The translations under genes were made by a program, and so were the position numbers. A stretch of DNA of 42,736 nt from Phycisphaerales bacterium (GTDB taxonomy: Bacteria; Planctomycetota; Phycisphaerae; UBA1845): positions 1-42,736 of the forward strand of contig JACKHH010000027.1 of assembly GCA_020639095.1 (NCBI GenBank). Reading direction: 5' to 3'. Of the stretch, positions 33,090-39,856 are shown piece after piece. Position 1 is the first letter of the stretch. Each line of letters begins with the position of its first letter. The notes beneath the pieces are model-generated. The model saw only the letters and a program-made list of their open reading frames with translations, did no database searches and was not told the DNA's origin.

Positions 33090-34169
33090 ATGGACCTGGT
33101 TGTGATCATGCGGTCGACTGCGACGCGCGCTCAGAAGGACGCGGTGTCCGAACGCGTCAACGGGCTCGGTTTGCGCGCGCACACGTCGGAGGGCGAGTTC
33201 CGCACGATGATCTCCGCCGCCGGTTCAAAGGACATCACCGTCGTGCAGCAGCTTGAGCAGTTGCCCGGTGTCGATCGCGTGCTCGCTGTCACCCAGCCGT
33301 ACCGCCTCGCATCGCGCGAATTCCACGAAACCGACACGATCATCGACGTGAAAGGCATTCGCATTGGCGGTCCGCACGTCAACGTCATCGCCGGTCCGTG
33401 CGCCATCGAGAGTCGCGAACTGCTTTTCGAGGTCGGCCAAGCCGTTAAGGACGCGGGCGCGTCCATCCTGCGTGGTGGAGCGTTCAAACCGCGCAGCTCG
33501 CCGTATTCGTTTCAGGGTTTGGGCGTTGAAGGGCTCAAGCTGCTCAAGGAAGCGGGCGACGCGCTGAACATGCCGACCATCACCGAGGTCACCGACCCGC
33601 GCGACGTCGAAGTGGTGGCGCAGTACGCCGACATCTTCCAGATCGGCGCCCGCAACATGCAGAATTTCAACCTGCTGCTCGAAGTCGGCAAGACCGACAA
33701 AGCCGTGTTCATCAAACGCGGGCTCGCGGCATCGATCACTGAACTGCTTATGTCCGCGGAATACGTGCTGAGCCAGGGCAATCACCGCGTGATTCTTTGC
33801 GAACGCGGTATCCGCACGTTTGCCGAGGAGGTGCGTTTCACGCTGGACGTATCGGCTGTCCCTGTCATTCAGGAACGCAGCCACCTGCCCGTCTTCGTCG
33901 ACCCGTCGCACGCTGCCGGCAAGCGCGACCTCGTTCCGCCGCTCGCGCTCGCGGGCGTCGCCGCAGGAGCAGCCGGTGTGATCATCGAAGTGCACAGTTG
34001 TCCCGAAAAAGCAATGTGCGACGGCCCGCAGGCTGTTCTTCCCAAACGCTTCAAGCAGTTGATGGATGAACTGCGCTTGGCGGCGCAACTCGCCGGCAAC
34101 CGCGTCACCGCGTGGGGCGACGACACCGGAACGCAACGCAAAGTCGAAAGCGGCGGGTGGATGAGCTAA
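33090..34169 (+). CDS. aroF: 3-deoxy-7-phosphoheptulonate synthase (DAHP synthase, type I beta)
   Basis: 359 residues from ATG 33090 (AGGGAAGG upstream). First committed enzyme of the shikimate pathway, joining phosphoenolpyruvate and erythrose 4-phosphate. An N-terminal ferredoxin-like domain (residues 1-~70, MDLVVIMRSTAT...LGLRAHTSEGEFRTMI) is the usual regulatory part of this subgroup. Barrel motifs: VIAGPCAIESRE, RGGAFKPRSSPYSFQGLG, QIGARNMQNF, VFIKRGL, ERGIRTF, PVFVDPSHAAGKRDLV and EVHSCPEKAMCDGPQ. All catalytic signatures are intact. Lies 124 bases after pheA with a REP-like hairpin between. Confidence 0.96.
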   Translation: MDLVVIMRSTATRAQKDAVSERVNGLGLRAHTSEGEFRTMISAAGSKDITVVQQLEQLPGVDRVLAVTQPYRLASREFHETDTIIDVKGIRIGGPHVNVIAGPCAIESRELLFEVGQAVKDAGASILRGGAFKPRSSPYSFQGLGVEGLKLLKEAGDALNMPTITEVTDPRDVEVVAQYADIFQIGARNMQNFNLLLEVGKTDKAVFIKRGLAASITELLMSAEYVLSQGNHRVILCERGIRTFAEEVRFTLDVSAVPVIQERSHLPVFVDPSHAAGKRDLVPPLALAGVAAGAAGVIIEVHSCPEKAMCDGPQAVLPKRFKQLMDELRLAAQLAGNRVTAWGDDTGTQRKVESGGWMS

Positions 34170-34175
34170 TGGCAG

Positions 34176-34217
34176 TGACGAATGACGAATGACGAATGAC
34201 GAATGACGGGTGATGGG
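34176..34217 (+). repeat. Heptamer tandem repeat (TGACGAA)n
   Basis: Four perfect copies of TGACGAA (34176-34203), then two degenerate ones (TGACGGG, TGATGGG). Fills most of the spacer between the DAHP synthase stop and the phosphatase gene. Confidence 0.85.
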
Positions 34218-34252
34218 TCGTGCATTCGTCTGGACCAGCGCTTGGGGCGTCC

Positions 34253-34741
34253 ATGCACGTCGATCTGTATTGGATTCCTGAGATTCCGGTTCGACTCGCG
34301 ATCGCTGCCCGGCCTCGCGGCGGCGATTGGTTGGACGACGACGTTTCCTTCCTTCGTGATCGAGGCGTTGAGACACTCGTTTCGTTGTTGACTGATTCCG
34401 AGATTAGCGAACTGTCGCTTGTCGGTGAGGCGGACGCATGCTCTCGCCATGGGATTGAGTTCATCAACTACTCCGTTCCGGATCGAGACGTACCGGCAGA
34501 TAGAGGCTCATGGCGGCGACTAGTTGATCATCTTCACGCCGCGTTAGAGCAGGGGCGTGCGACTGCAATTCATTGCAGAATGGGAATCGGGCGGTCCGCG
34601 GTTTTGGCCACATGCCTTGTGCGGCGGTTTGGCTGTGATACGGAGGAGGCATTTGATCGAGTCGAAGTAGCACGCGGTTGCGCGGTCCCTGATACGCCGG
34701 CTCAGCGGCTTTGGGTTCGCCGGTTCAGCTCGGTCGATTGA
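34253..34741 (+). CDS. Dual-specificity/tyrosine phosphatase-like protein
   Basis: 162 residues from ATG 34253. The CX5R signature HCRMGIGRS gives Cys108 and Arg114; the general acid is probably Asp77 or Asp79 in SVPDRDVP. N-terminal motif LYWIPEIPVRLAIAARPRGGDWLDDDV and WEF-like pattern (VSLLTDSEI) match the small cytoplasmic PTP-like phosphatases common in cyanobacteria and planctomycetes. Substrate unknown. A Ser/Thr/Tyr kinase partner is not in the window. Its start is not strongly supported, and an upstream ATG at 34220 is open. Confidence 0.85.
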   Translation: MHVDLYWIPEIPVRLAIAARPRGGDWLDDDVSFLRDRGVETLVSLLTDSEISELSLVGEADACSRHGIEFINYSVPDRDVPADRGSWRRLVDHLHAALEQGRATAIHCRMGIGRSAVLATCLVRRFGCDTEEAFDRVEVARGCAVPDTPAQRLWVRRFSSVD

Positions 34742-34786
34742 GTCCTGGCGGGCAGAACGCGCAATCACGCCTTGCGCCCGCCGACT

Positions 34787-34814
34787 TTTGACCTTCGACC
34801 TTTGACCTGCGACC
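34787..34814 (+). repeat. Degenerate heptamer tract
   Basis: TTGACCT, TCGACCT, TTGACCT, GCGACCA in direct succession (period 7), followed by further similar words (TCTTTGAAC). Shares CTTTGACCTGCGA with the minus strand of 17757-17793. Lies between the phosphatase and tpiA genes. Confidence 0.7.
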
Positions 34815-34887
34815 ATAATCTTTGAACTTGGATTCTCGATCCACGATCCCAACGTACCCGCGAATTTCAAACACGGAGCCCTTTACG

Positions 34888-35652
34888 ATGCGAACACCCT
34901 TTGTTGCTGGTAACTGGAAGATGCACAACGACCTCGCGGCTGCTCGCGATTTGATGAAGGGGTTGCGCGCCGAGGTGGCCAAGCCGACCGGTGTCGACGT
35001 CGCCGTCTGCACGCCGTTCACCCTGCTCTATCCCATGGGCAAGGAACTTGACGGCACCGACATCAAGCTCGGCGCTCAGAACTGCTATTTCGAGCCGAAG
35101 GGTGCGTTCACCGGCGAAATCTCTGCCGACATGCTCAAGGCTGCGGGCTGCACTTATGTCATCATCGGGCACAGCGAGCGTCGCCACGTTTTCGGCGAGA
35201 CCGGTGAGATGCTCAAGAAGAAGGTGGTCGCAGCCCAGCAGGCGGGCCTGCACGTGATCTACTGCATCGGCGAACTGCTCGAAGAGCGCGAACGCGGCAA
35301 GACCGAGACCGTCGTTGACCAGCAGATGAAGGAGGTGCTGACGCCCGATCTGGACACCTCCCTGCTCACCATCGCCTACGAGCCGGTCTGGGCGATCGGG
35401 ACCGGTAAAACCGCAACCCCGGACCAGGCCCAGGCGGTCCACGCCTTCGTCCGGGCCAAGCTGAGCGGGATTTACGGGTCCGACGTGGCCAACAGCCTGC
35501 GGATCCAGTACGGCGGAAGCGTTAAACCGGGCAATGCAGCCGAGCTTTTCTCCTGTCCGGACGTGGATGGTGGGCTGGTCGGTGGGGCGTGTTTGGTAGC
35601 CGGCGATTTTGCTGCTATCATACGGGCTGCGCAGCAATCGGCTGGCAAGTAG
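34888..35652 (+). CDS. tpiA: Triosephosphate isomerase
   Basis: 254 residues from ATG 34888 (CGGAG upstream), normal length. Interconverts dihydroxyacetone phosphate and glyceraldehyde 3-phosphate in glycolysis. GNWKMH (catalytic Lys), IIGHSERR (catalytic His), AYEPVWAIGTGKTA (catalytic Glu) and the phosphate-binding YGGSVKPGN are all intact. The open frame extends to 34822 but those extra residues are unlike the family. secG follows on the same strand, as in other bacteria, suggesting the familiar tpiA-secG pair. Confidence 0.98.
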   Translation: MRTPFVAGNWKMHNDLAAARDLMKGLRAEVAKPTGVDVAVCTPFTLLYPMGKELDGTDIKLGAQNCYFEPKGAFTGEISADMLKAAGCTYVIIGHSERRHVFGETGEMLKKKVVAAQQAGLHVIYCIGELLEERERGKTETVVDQQMKEVLTPDLDTSLLTIAYEPVWAIGTGKTATPDQAQAVHAFVRAKLSGIYGSDVANSLRIQYGGSVKPGNAAELFSCPDVDGGLVGGACLVAGDFAAIIRAAQQSAGK

Positions 35653-35673
35653 CGAAATTCGTTGACAGGAGGC

Positions 35674-35708
35674 GCCCGCGGCAGCGGCGGTGGATGTTGC
35701 CGGCGGGC
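35674..35708. terminator. Strong GC-rich stem-loop between tpiA and secG
   Basis: GCCCGC-GGCA ... TGCC-G-GCGGGC (35674-35708), a ten-pair stem with one bulged G and a 14-base loop. No T-run follows, so it is more likely an mRNA processing or attenuation structure than an intrinsic terminator. Confidence 0.4.
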
Positions 35709-35756
35709 GTGTTGTGTCAACCGAGCGTGGATACAGATAGATAGGGACGTGCAGTC

Positions 35757-36335
35757 ATGCTTGCATACTCCGGTTTTCAGATGGCGATGGTGTTTGCGAT
35801 TTTCCTCGTCTGCCTGCTGTTGATGTTGATCATCCTGGTGCAGAAGGGTCGCGGTGGCGGACTGGCGTCGGCATTCGGTGGCGGCGGCGGTGGCGGTGGT
35901 GCGTTCGGCGCGAAGACCGGTGACGCGTTCACGCTGATCACCGTGATTCTCGCGATCGTCTTTCTGGTGATGACCGTGCTGGGCAACTATGTGCTGCGTC
36001 CGAGTTCGGGCACGGCGCAGGCTGCGGGTTTACAGCCGGCAGCTCCTGCCGGTGGTGCCGGGGGCCCTGCTCAGCAGGCGCCTGCTGCCGGTGGCGCAGC
36101 GCCGACAACGCTTCCGCCGGGTGCAGTGAAGATCGATCCCAATACTGCGCGAAAGAGCATTGCCGGCGCGATCGAAAAGGGTGAGCAGGCTGCGGAAGAC
36201 GCGGGCGATGCCGCGAAGGATGTCGCCGGTGAGGTTGAAGGCGCTGTCGACAAAGCTGTTGATGCCGCGACGGGTGACGATCAGCCCGCAGACGACACCG
36301 CAGGCGATGACGGGGCGGAAAGCGGCGACGAGTAG
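35757..36335 (+). CDS. secG: SecG preprotein translocase subunit with long acidic tail
   Basis: 192 residues, against the usual 75-130. Residues 1-~80 are the SecG core: two membrane helices around the conserved VQKGRGGGLASAFGG loop and a Gly-rich stretch. This part assists SecYE in protein export. The extra ~110 residues are Pro/Ala/Gly-rich, then Ala/Asp/Glu-rich (AEDAGDAAKDVAGEVEG; GDDQPADDTAGDDGAESGDE), probably disordered and acidic on the cytoplasmic or periplasmic side. Such tails are seen in some Planctomycetota SecG proteins but their role is unknown. Confidence 0.93.
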   Translation: MLAYSGFQMAMVFAIFLVCLLLMLIILVQKGRGGGLASAFGGGGGGGGAFGAKTGDAFTLITVILAIVFLVMTVLGNYVLRPSSGTAQAAGLQPAAPAGGAGGPAQQAPAAGGAAPTTLPPGAVKIDPNTARKSIAGAIEKGEQAAEDAGDAAKDVAGEVEGAVDKAVDAATGDDQPADDTAGDDGAESGDE

Positions 36336-36475
36336 AGCGCTCGCGCGCCGCAAGTCGCAGGCACCGCACCGCTACGCCGAAACGTATACTTCCATCGCGC
36401 GGGAACAGGGCACGCCGCAACCACGACATCGCCGAATGGCGGGCGACGTCTTCTCGGCACCGATCGGAACGCTAG

Positions 36476-37360
36476 ATGATTCAGTCGATGACCGGATACG
36501 GCGCGGCACACCACACCGAGAACGGTGTGGATTACGCGCTGGAAGTCCGCAGCCTGAACAACCGGTATTTCAAGACCAGCATCAAGTTGCCGGAAAGCAT
36601 GCAGTCGCTCGAACCGGAGGTCGAGAAGCTGCTGCGGTCGCGGTTGCAGCGCGGGAGTGTGACGTATGTCATGCGGTTGCGCAGCAGCGGGGCGAGCGGG
36701 GCGTACGCGATCAATGCCGACGTGGTGGCGCACTACCTGTCGCAGATTCAGGATCTGAAGCTGCCGGCTGGCGTTGAGGCGCGGGTCGAACTTGCGTCGC
36801 TGCTTTCGATGCCGGGCGTTTGCCAGGCGCCGGAGCAGGATGACGACTCGCGTGCGGCGATCTGGGCGATCGTCGAACGCATGACGGGCGAAGCGCTCGA
36901 CAAGCTGACAGCCATGCGGCGTGCGGAAGGGCAGGCGCTGCGCAGCGATTTGCTGTCGCAGTGCGACCGGATTCGCGAACTGGCGACCGAGGTTGCGACG
37001 CGGGCGCCGACGGTGATCCAGGAATACCAGCAGAAGCTGCGCGACCGGGTGGCGAAACTCGTGGCGGACGCCAAGATCGAGGTGGACCGGGAATCGCTGA
37101 TTCGCGAGGTGGCGATCTACGCGGACCGTTGCGACGTGAATGAAGAGATCACGCGGCTGGCGTCGCACCTCGTGCAGTTCGCGAAGTTCTGCGACAGCCC
37201 GGAACTCGCGGGCCGCAAGCTCGATTTCCTCACGCAGGAAATGTTGCGCGAAGCCAACACGATCGGCAGTAAGAGTAACGACGCGTTCATTGCAGCGCGG
37301 GTGGTGGAGATCAAGGGCAGCATCGACCGTTTGAAGGAGCAGGTTCAAAATGTCGAGTAG
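36476..37360 (+). CDS. yicC: YicC-family endoribonuclease
   Basis: 294 residues, usual length. Starts MIQSMTGYGAA (family pattern SMTGfG), has SLNNRYFKTSIKLPE and ends with the DUF1732 segment QEMLREANTIGSKSNDAFIAARVVEIKGSIDRLKEQVQNVE. E. coli YicC has been reported as an RNase acting on small RNAs. Overlaps gmk by 11 bases, the conserved yicC-gmk-rpoZ-coaBC order. Its ribosome-binding site is weak. Confidence 0.95.
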   Translation: MIQSMTGYGAAHHTENGVDYALEVRSLNNRYFKTSIKLPESMQSLEPEVEKLLRSRLQRGSVTYVMRLRSSGASGAYAINADVVAHYLSQIQDLKLPAGVEARVELASLLSMPGVCQAPEQDDDSRAAIWAIVERMTGEALDKLTAMRRAEGQALRSDLLSQCDRIRELATEVATRAPTVIQEYQQKLRDRVAKLVADAKIEVDRESLIREVAIYADRCDVNEEITRLASHLVQFAKFCDSPELAGRKLDFLTQEMLREANTIGSKSNDAFIAARVVEIKGSIDRLKEQVQNVE

Positions 37361-37976
37361 CGCCGCACCGGCGGCACAGGGAAGTGCAAGTAAGCTCGCG
37401 GGCAAGTTGGTGATCGTGAGCGGACCGTCCGGAGCGGGTAAAACGTCAATCTGCGATGCGCTGTTGGAGCGTGTGCCCGACGCGGTGTGGAGTGTGTCGG
37501 CGACGACGCGTCCGCCGCGCGGCCAGGAGTCGTCGGGCCGCAACTACGAATTCATCACCCCGGAGGAGTTTGCTGCCCGCAAGGTGCGGGGCGAATTCCT
37601 CGAAACCGCGGAATACTCCGGTAGCGGCCATCTGTACGGCACGCCGGCAGCCCCCGTTCGCCAGTGGATGAGCGAAGGCAAAGTGGTGGTGATGGAGATC
37701 GACGTGCAGGGCGGTGTGCAGGTCGCGGGCAAGGTGCCGGATTCGATCCGCGTTTTCGTGCTGCCGCCGGATCAGCAATCGCTGCGTGCCCGTTTGGAAG
37801 GACGCAACACGGAGTCGGAAGCGCACATGGCGAAGCGCCTGGCGGCGGCTGATGGCGAGATCGCACTCGCCCGTGACTCCGGGTGCTACCAATATTTCGT
37901 CACGAACGACATTCTCGAAGACACCGTCGCGCGGATCATCGAGATCATTCAACAACACGTGGTCCGCGCGCGCTAG
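37350..37976 (+). CDS. gmk: Guanylate kinase
   Basis: 208 residues, normal length. Phosphorylates GMP to GDP. P-loop GPSGAGKTS (~residues 28-36), GMP-binding SVSATTRPPRGQESSGRNYEF, and the GEFLETAEYSGSGHLYGTP region are intact. The N-terminal ~15 residues (Ser/Ala/Gly-rich) precede the fold. Overlaps yicC at its start and precedes rpoZ by 11 bases. Confidence 0.97.
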   Translation: MSSSAAPAAQGSASKLAGKLVIVSGPSGAGKTSICDALLERVPDAVWSVSATTRPPRGQESSGRNYEFITPEEFAARKVRGEFLETAEYSGSGHLYGTPAAPVRQWMSEGKVVVMEIDVQGGVQVAGKVPDSIRVFVLPPDQQSLRARLEGRNTESEAHMAKRLAAADGEIALARDSGCYQYFVTNDILEDTVARIIEIIQQHVVRAR

Positions 37977-37987
37977 AGGAGAGTACC

Positions 37988-38221
37988 ATGATTCAGGGGT
38001 TGAAATCCGACGATCTTGTCAATAAGGCCGGTGGACGCTTCAAGCTGGCATCGCTGATCCAGCGCCGCCTGGTTGAGATTTTGCAGGGCGCGCGTCCGCT
38101 GGTCGACACGCGCGGCCTCACCGATCTTGAGGTCGTCGTCCAGGAGTTCCTGGAAGACAAGATCGACATCAAGCACTACGACCCGAATGCGGACGACGAT
38201 GACATCGAGTCCGACATCTGA
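37988..38221 (+). CDS. rpoZ: RNA polymerase omega subunit
   Basis: 77 residues from ATG 37988 with AGAGGAG upstream. Motif VNKAGGRFKLASLIQRRLVEILQGARPLV is the omega core, including the KxxL and QxR pattern. The C-terminus is acidic (DPNADDDDIESDI). Omega helps assemble and stabilise core polymerase. Overlaps coaC by 23 bases. Conserved position after gmk. Confidence 0.93.
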   Translation: MIQGLKSDDLVNKAGGRFKLASLIQRRLVEILQGARPLVDTRGLTDLEVVVQEFLEDKIDIKHYDPNADDDDIESDI

Positions 38222-38825
38222 GCAGCCGGTACCGGGCGGTGACGCACCTGTGGGTGACCTTGCGGGCTACGAAGTCGTCGTCGGAATCTGCGGGGGAATC
38301 GCCGCCTACAAGGTTTGCTCCGTCGTGTCCGCACTCGTTCAACGCGGGTGCGGGGTGACCTGCGTCATGACGCGGTCCGCCACCAGGTTCGTCACGCCGT
38401 TGACTTTCGAGGCACTCTCCGGGCGCAAGGCGCTGCGCAGCCTGTGGCGCCCCGACTACGCGTACGATCCGCAGCACATCCGTCTCACCGACAACGCCGA
38501 TCTTTTTCTCATCGCGCCCGCGACCGCGAACATCATCGCGAAGGCCGCGTGCGGTCTCGCTGACGATTTGCTTTCGACGCTGCTGACTGCCGTCGGGTGT
38601 CCGGTGATCGTTGCGCCGGCGATGAACGATCGCATGTGGGCGAACCGCGTGGTGCAGGCCAACGTCAGCCGGTTGCGCGAGCTGGATTTTGAGATCGTCG
38701 GCCCCGGTGAAGGGTGGCTCGCGTGCAGGTCGCGCGGTGCCGGCCGCATGGAAGAAGCGGACGTCCTCGTCGATGCTGTGGTCAAGCGCTTGAAAACGCT
38801 ACCGAAGAAAAACGCGGAACGCTGA
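38199..38825 (+). CDS. coaC: Phosphopantothenoylcysteine decarboxylase (separate CoaC)
   Basis: 208 residues from ATG 38199, inside the rpoZ end; GTG 38250 is a later alternative. Flavoprotein that decarboxylates 4'-phosphopantothenoylcysteine in coenzyme A synthesis. VVVGICGGIAAYKVC is the FMN-binding start, HIRLTDNADLFLIAPATANI carries the catalytic His, APAMNDRMWAN is the PxMNxxMW motif, and WLACRSRGAGRM holds the catalytic Cys. In most bacteria this is the N-terminal half of the fused CoaBC; here it stands alone, and coaB follows after a 110-base spacer containing heptamer repeats. Confidence 0.92.
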   Translation: MTSSPTSEQPVPGGDAPVGDLAGYEVVVGICGGIAAYKVCSVVSALVQRGCGVTCVMTRSATRFVTPLTFEALSGRKALRSLWRPDYAYDPQHIRLTDNADLFLIAPATANIIAKAACGLADDLLSTLLTAVGCPVIVAPAMNDRMWANRVVQANVSRLRELDFEIVGPGEGWLACRSRGAGRMEEADVLVDAVVKRLKTLPKKNAER

Positions 38826-38865
38826 ACGGAGAACGAAGAGGTTCGGCGCACCATTCGCAAGTCGC

Positions 38866-38900
38866 GTTCATCGTTCATCGTTCATCGTCTCGCGTTCATC
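38866..38900 (+). repeat. Heptamer tandem repeat (GTTCATC)n
   Basis: Three perfect copies of GTTCATC (38866-38886) and a fourth at 38894-38900 after GTCTCGC. Fills the spacer between coaC and coaB. Confidence 0.85.
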
Positions 38901-38935
38901 GTTGCCCCATACTCCGTACATAGCGATCGTTCGCC

Positions 38936-39571
38936 ATGCGTATCCTGATCACGGCCGGTCCGACCCGCGAGTACTTCGACAGCGTCCGGTACATCAGCAA
39001 CGGCTCATCGGGCAAGCTGGGTTACGCAATCGCATCTGCCGGTGAACGTCGCGGACACGAGGTGGTGCTGATCTCCGGGCCCGTCGCGCTCGCGCCGCCC
39101 GTTGCCAATACGATTCAGGTCGAGTCTGCCGACGAAATGCTCGCGGCGGCCAACGCGGCGTTCACGAATTGCGCTGCGGCAATCATGACAGCCGCTGTTG
39201 CGGACTACCGGCCCGCCGTTCGCGAGACACTCAAATCCGAAAAGCCCAAGGGCGTACACCAGATCACCTTGGAACCAACCCCGGACATCTGCGCGACCCT
39301 CGGCGCCGGGAAGGGCGACAGGGTTGTGGTGGGGTTCGCGTTGCAGGACGCGGACGGCGAACGTCGTGCGGAAAGCAAGCTCGATCGCAAGCACTGCGAC
39401 GCGATCGTGCTGAACAGTCCCGAGACGATCGGCAGCGACCGGGCGCGCCTGCGTGTGCTGGTCGCGGACGCCGGATGGCGGGAACCGTTCGACGCCACCA
39501 AACGGGAAGCCGCCGAGCGTATCATCGACCTCGTCGAAGAGTTGGTCGCCCGGCGCAGGTCAACGCCGTAG
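38936..39571 (+). CDS. coaB: Phosphopantothenate-cysteine ligase (separate CoaB)
   Basis: 211 residues. Joins cysteine to 4'-phosphopantothenate. Motifs: ITAGPTREYFDSVRYISNGSSGKLGYAIA at the start, MTAAVADYRPA, KPKGVHQITLEPTPDI (Lys of the ligase loop), VVVGFALQD. It corresponds to the C-terminal half of CoaBC. Whether the physical split arose by gene fission or the fusion never occurred here cannot be told from this window. An upstream ribosome-binding site is not evident. Confidence 0.92.
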   Translation: MRILITAGPTREYFDSVRYISNGSSGKLGYAIASAGERRGHEVVLISGPVALAPPVANTIQVESADEMLAAANAAFTNCAAAIMTAAVADYRPAVRETLKSEKPKGVHQITLEPTPDICATLGAGKGDRVVVGFALQDADGERRAESKLDRKHCDAIVLNSPETIGSDRARLRVLVADAGWREPFDATKREAAERIIDLVEELVARRRSTP

Positions 39572-39591
39572 CGCCGCAATCCGATGTTGAA

Positions 39592-39619
39592 TTGACAGCG
39601 GTGCCCGCCCACCTAGGAT
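39592..39619 (+). promoter_or_regulatory. Sigma-70 promoter ahead of the glycosyltransferase
   Basis: Perfect -35 TTGACA (39592-39597), 16-base spacer, TAGGAT (39614-39619). Implies a transcript starting near 39626 and a leader of about 230 bases before the gene at 39857. Confidence 0.5.
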
Positions 39620-39625
39620 ATCCTT

Positions 39626-39856
39626 GAGCGGCGACGCGTGGGCTGATTCGCGTGGTGTGGATCGGCGGGGCGGGGTCGCGATGCCTGCATCACCCACCGC
39701 GTACCCGCGGTGAGGCCGGTTACGGATGGTCGGCCCATGTCAGTAACCGATATAAAGCTTGTCGAAAGGCGCCATTCGGCGGTGGTGGTTCCGCGAACTC
39801 GCAGCGAGATTTTCGCGCATACGATGCGCGACTGACGGCGAAGGGGGTAGGCGTTA
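39626..39856 (+). ncRNA. Hairpin-rich 5' leader candidate
   Basis: Four strong stem-loops in a row: CACCGCG-TACC-CGCGGTG (39695-39712); CGGTTAC ... GTAACCG (39717-39749) with an inner ATGG-TCGGC-CCAT; CTCGC-A-GCGAG (39798-39808); CGCGCAT-ACG-ATGCGCG (39814-39830). Then GAAGGGGG and the ATG at 39857. No open frame of note. Could be a riboswitch or other regulatory leader; no known class was recognised. Confidence 0.4.

Noticed and set aside
33225..34376. 383-codon minus-strand open frame opposite the DAHP synthase
   Set aside because: It spans the synthase and the heptamer repeats (giving repeated SFVIRHS words), so it is an antisense artefact.
36281..37543. 420-codon minus-strand open frame opposite yicC
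   Set aside because: It covers yicC and the start of gmk, both with intact motifs, and its own protein is Arg-rich without a known pattern.
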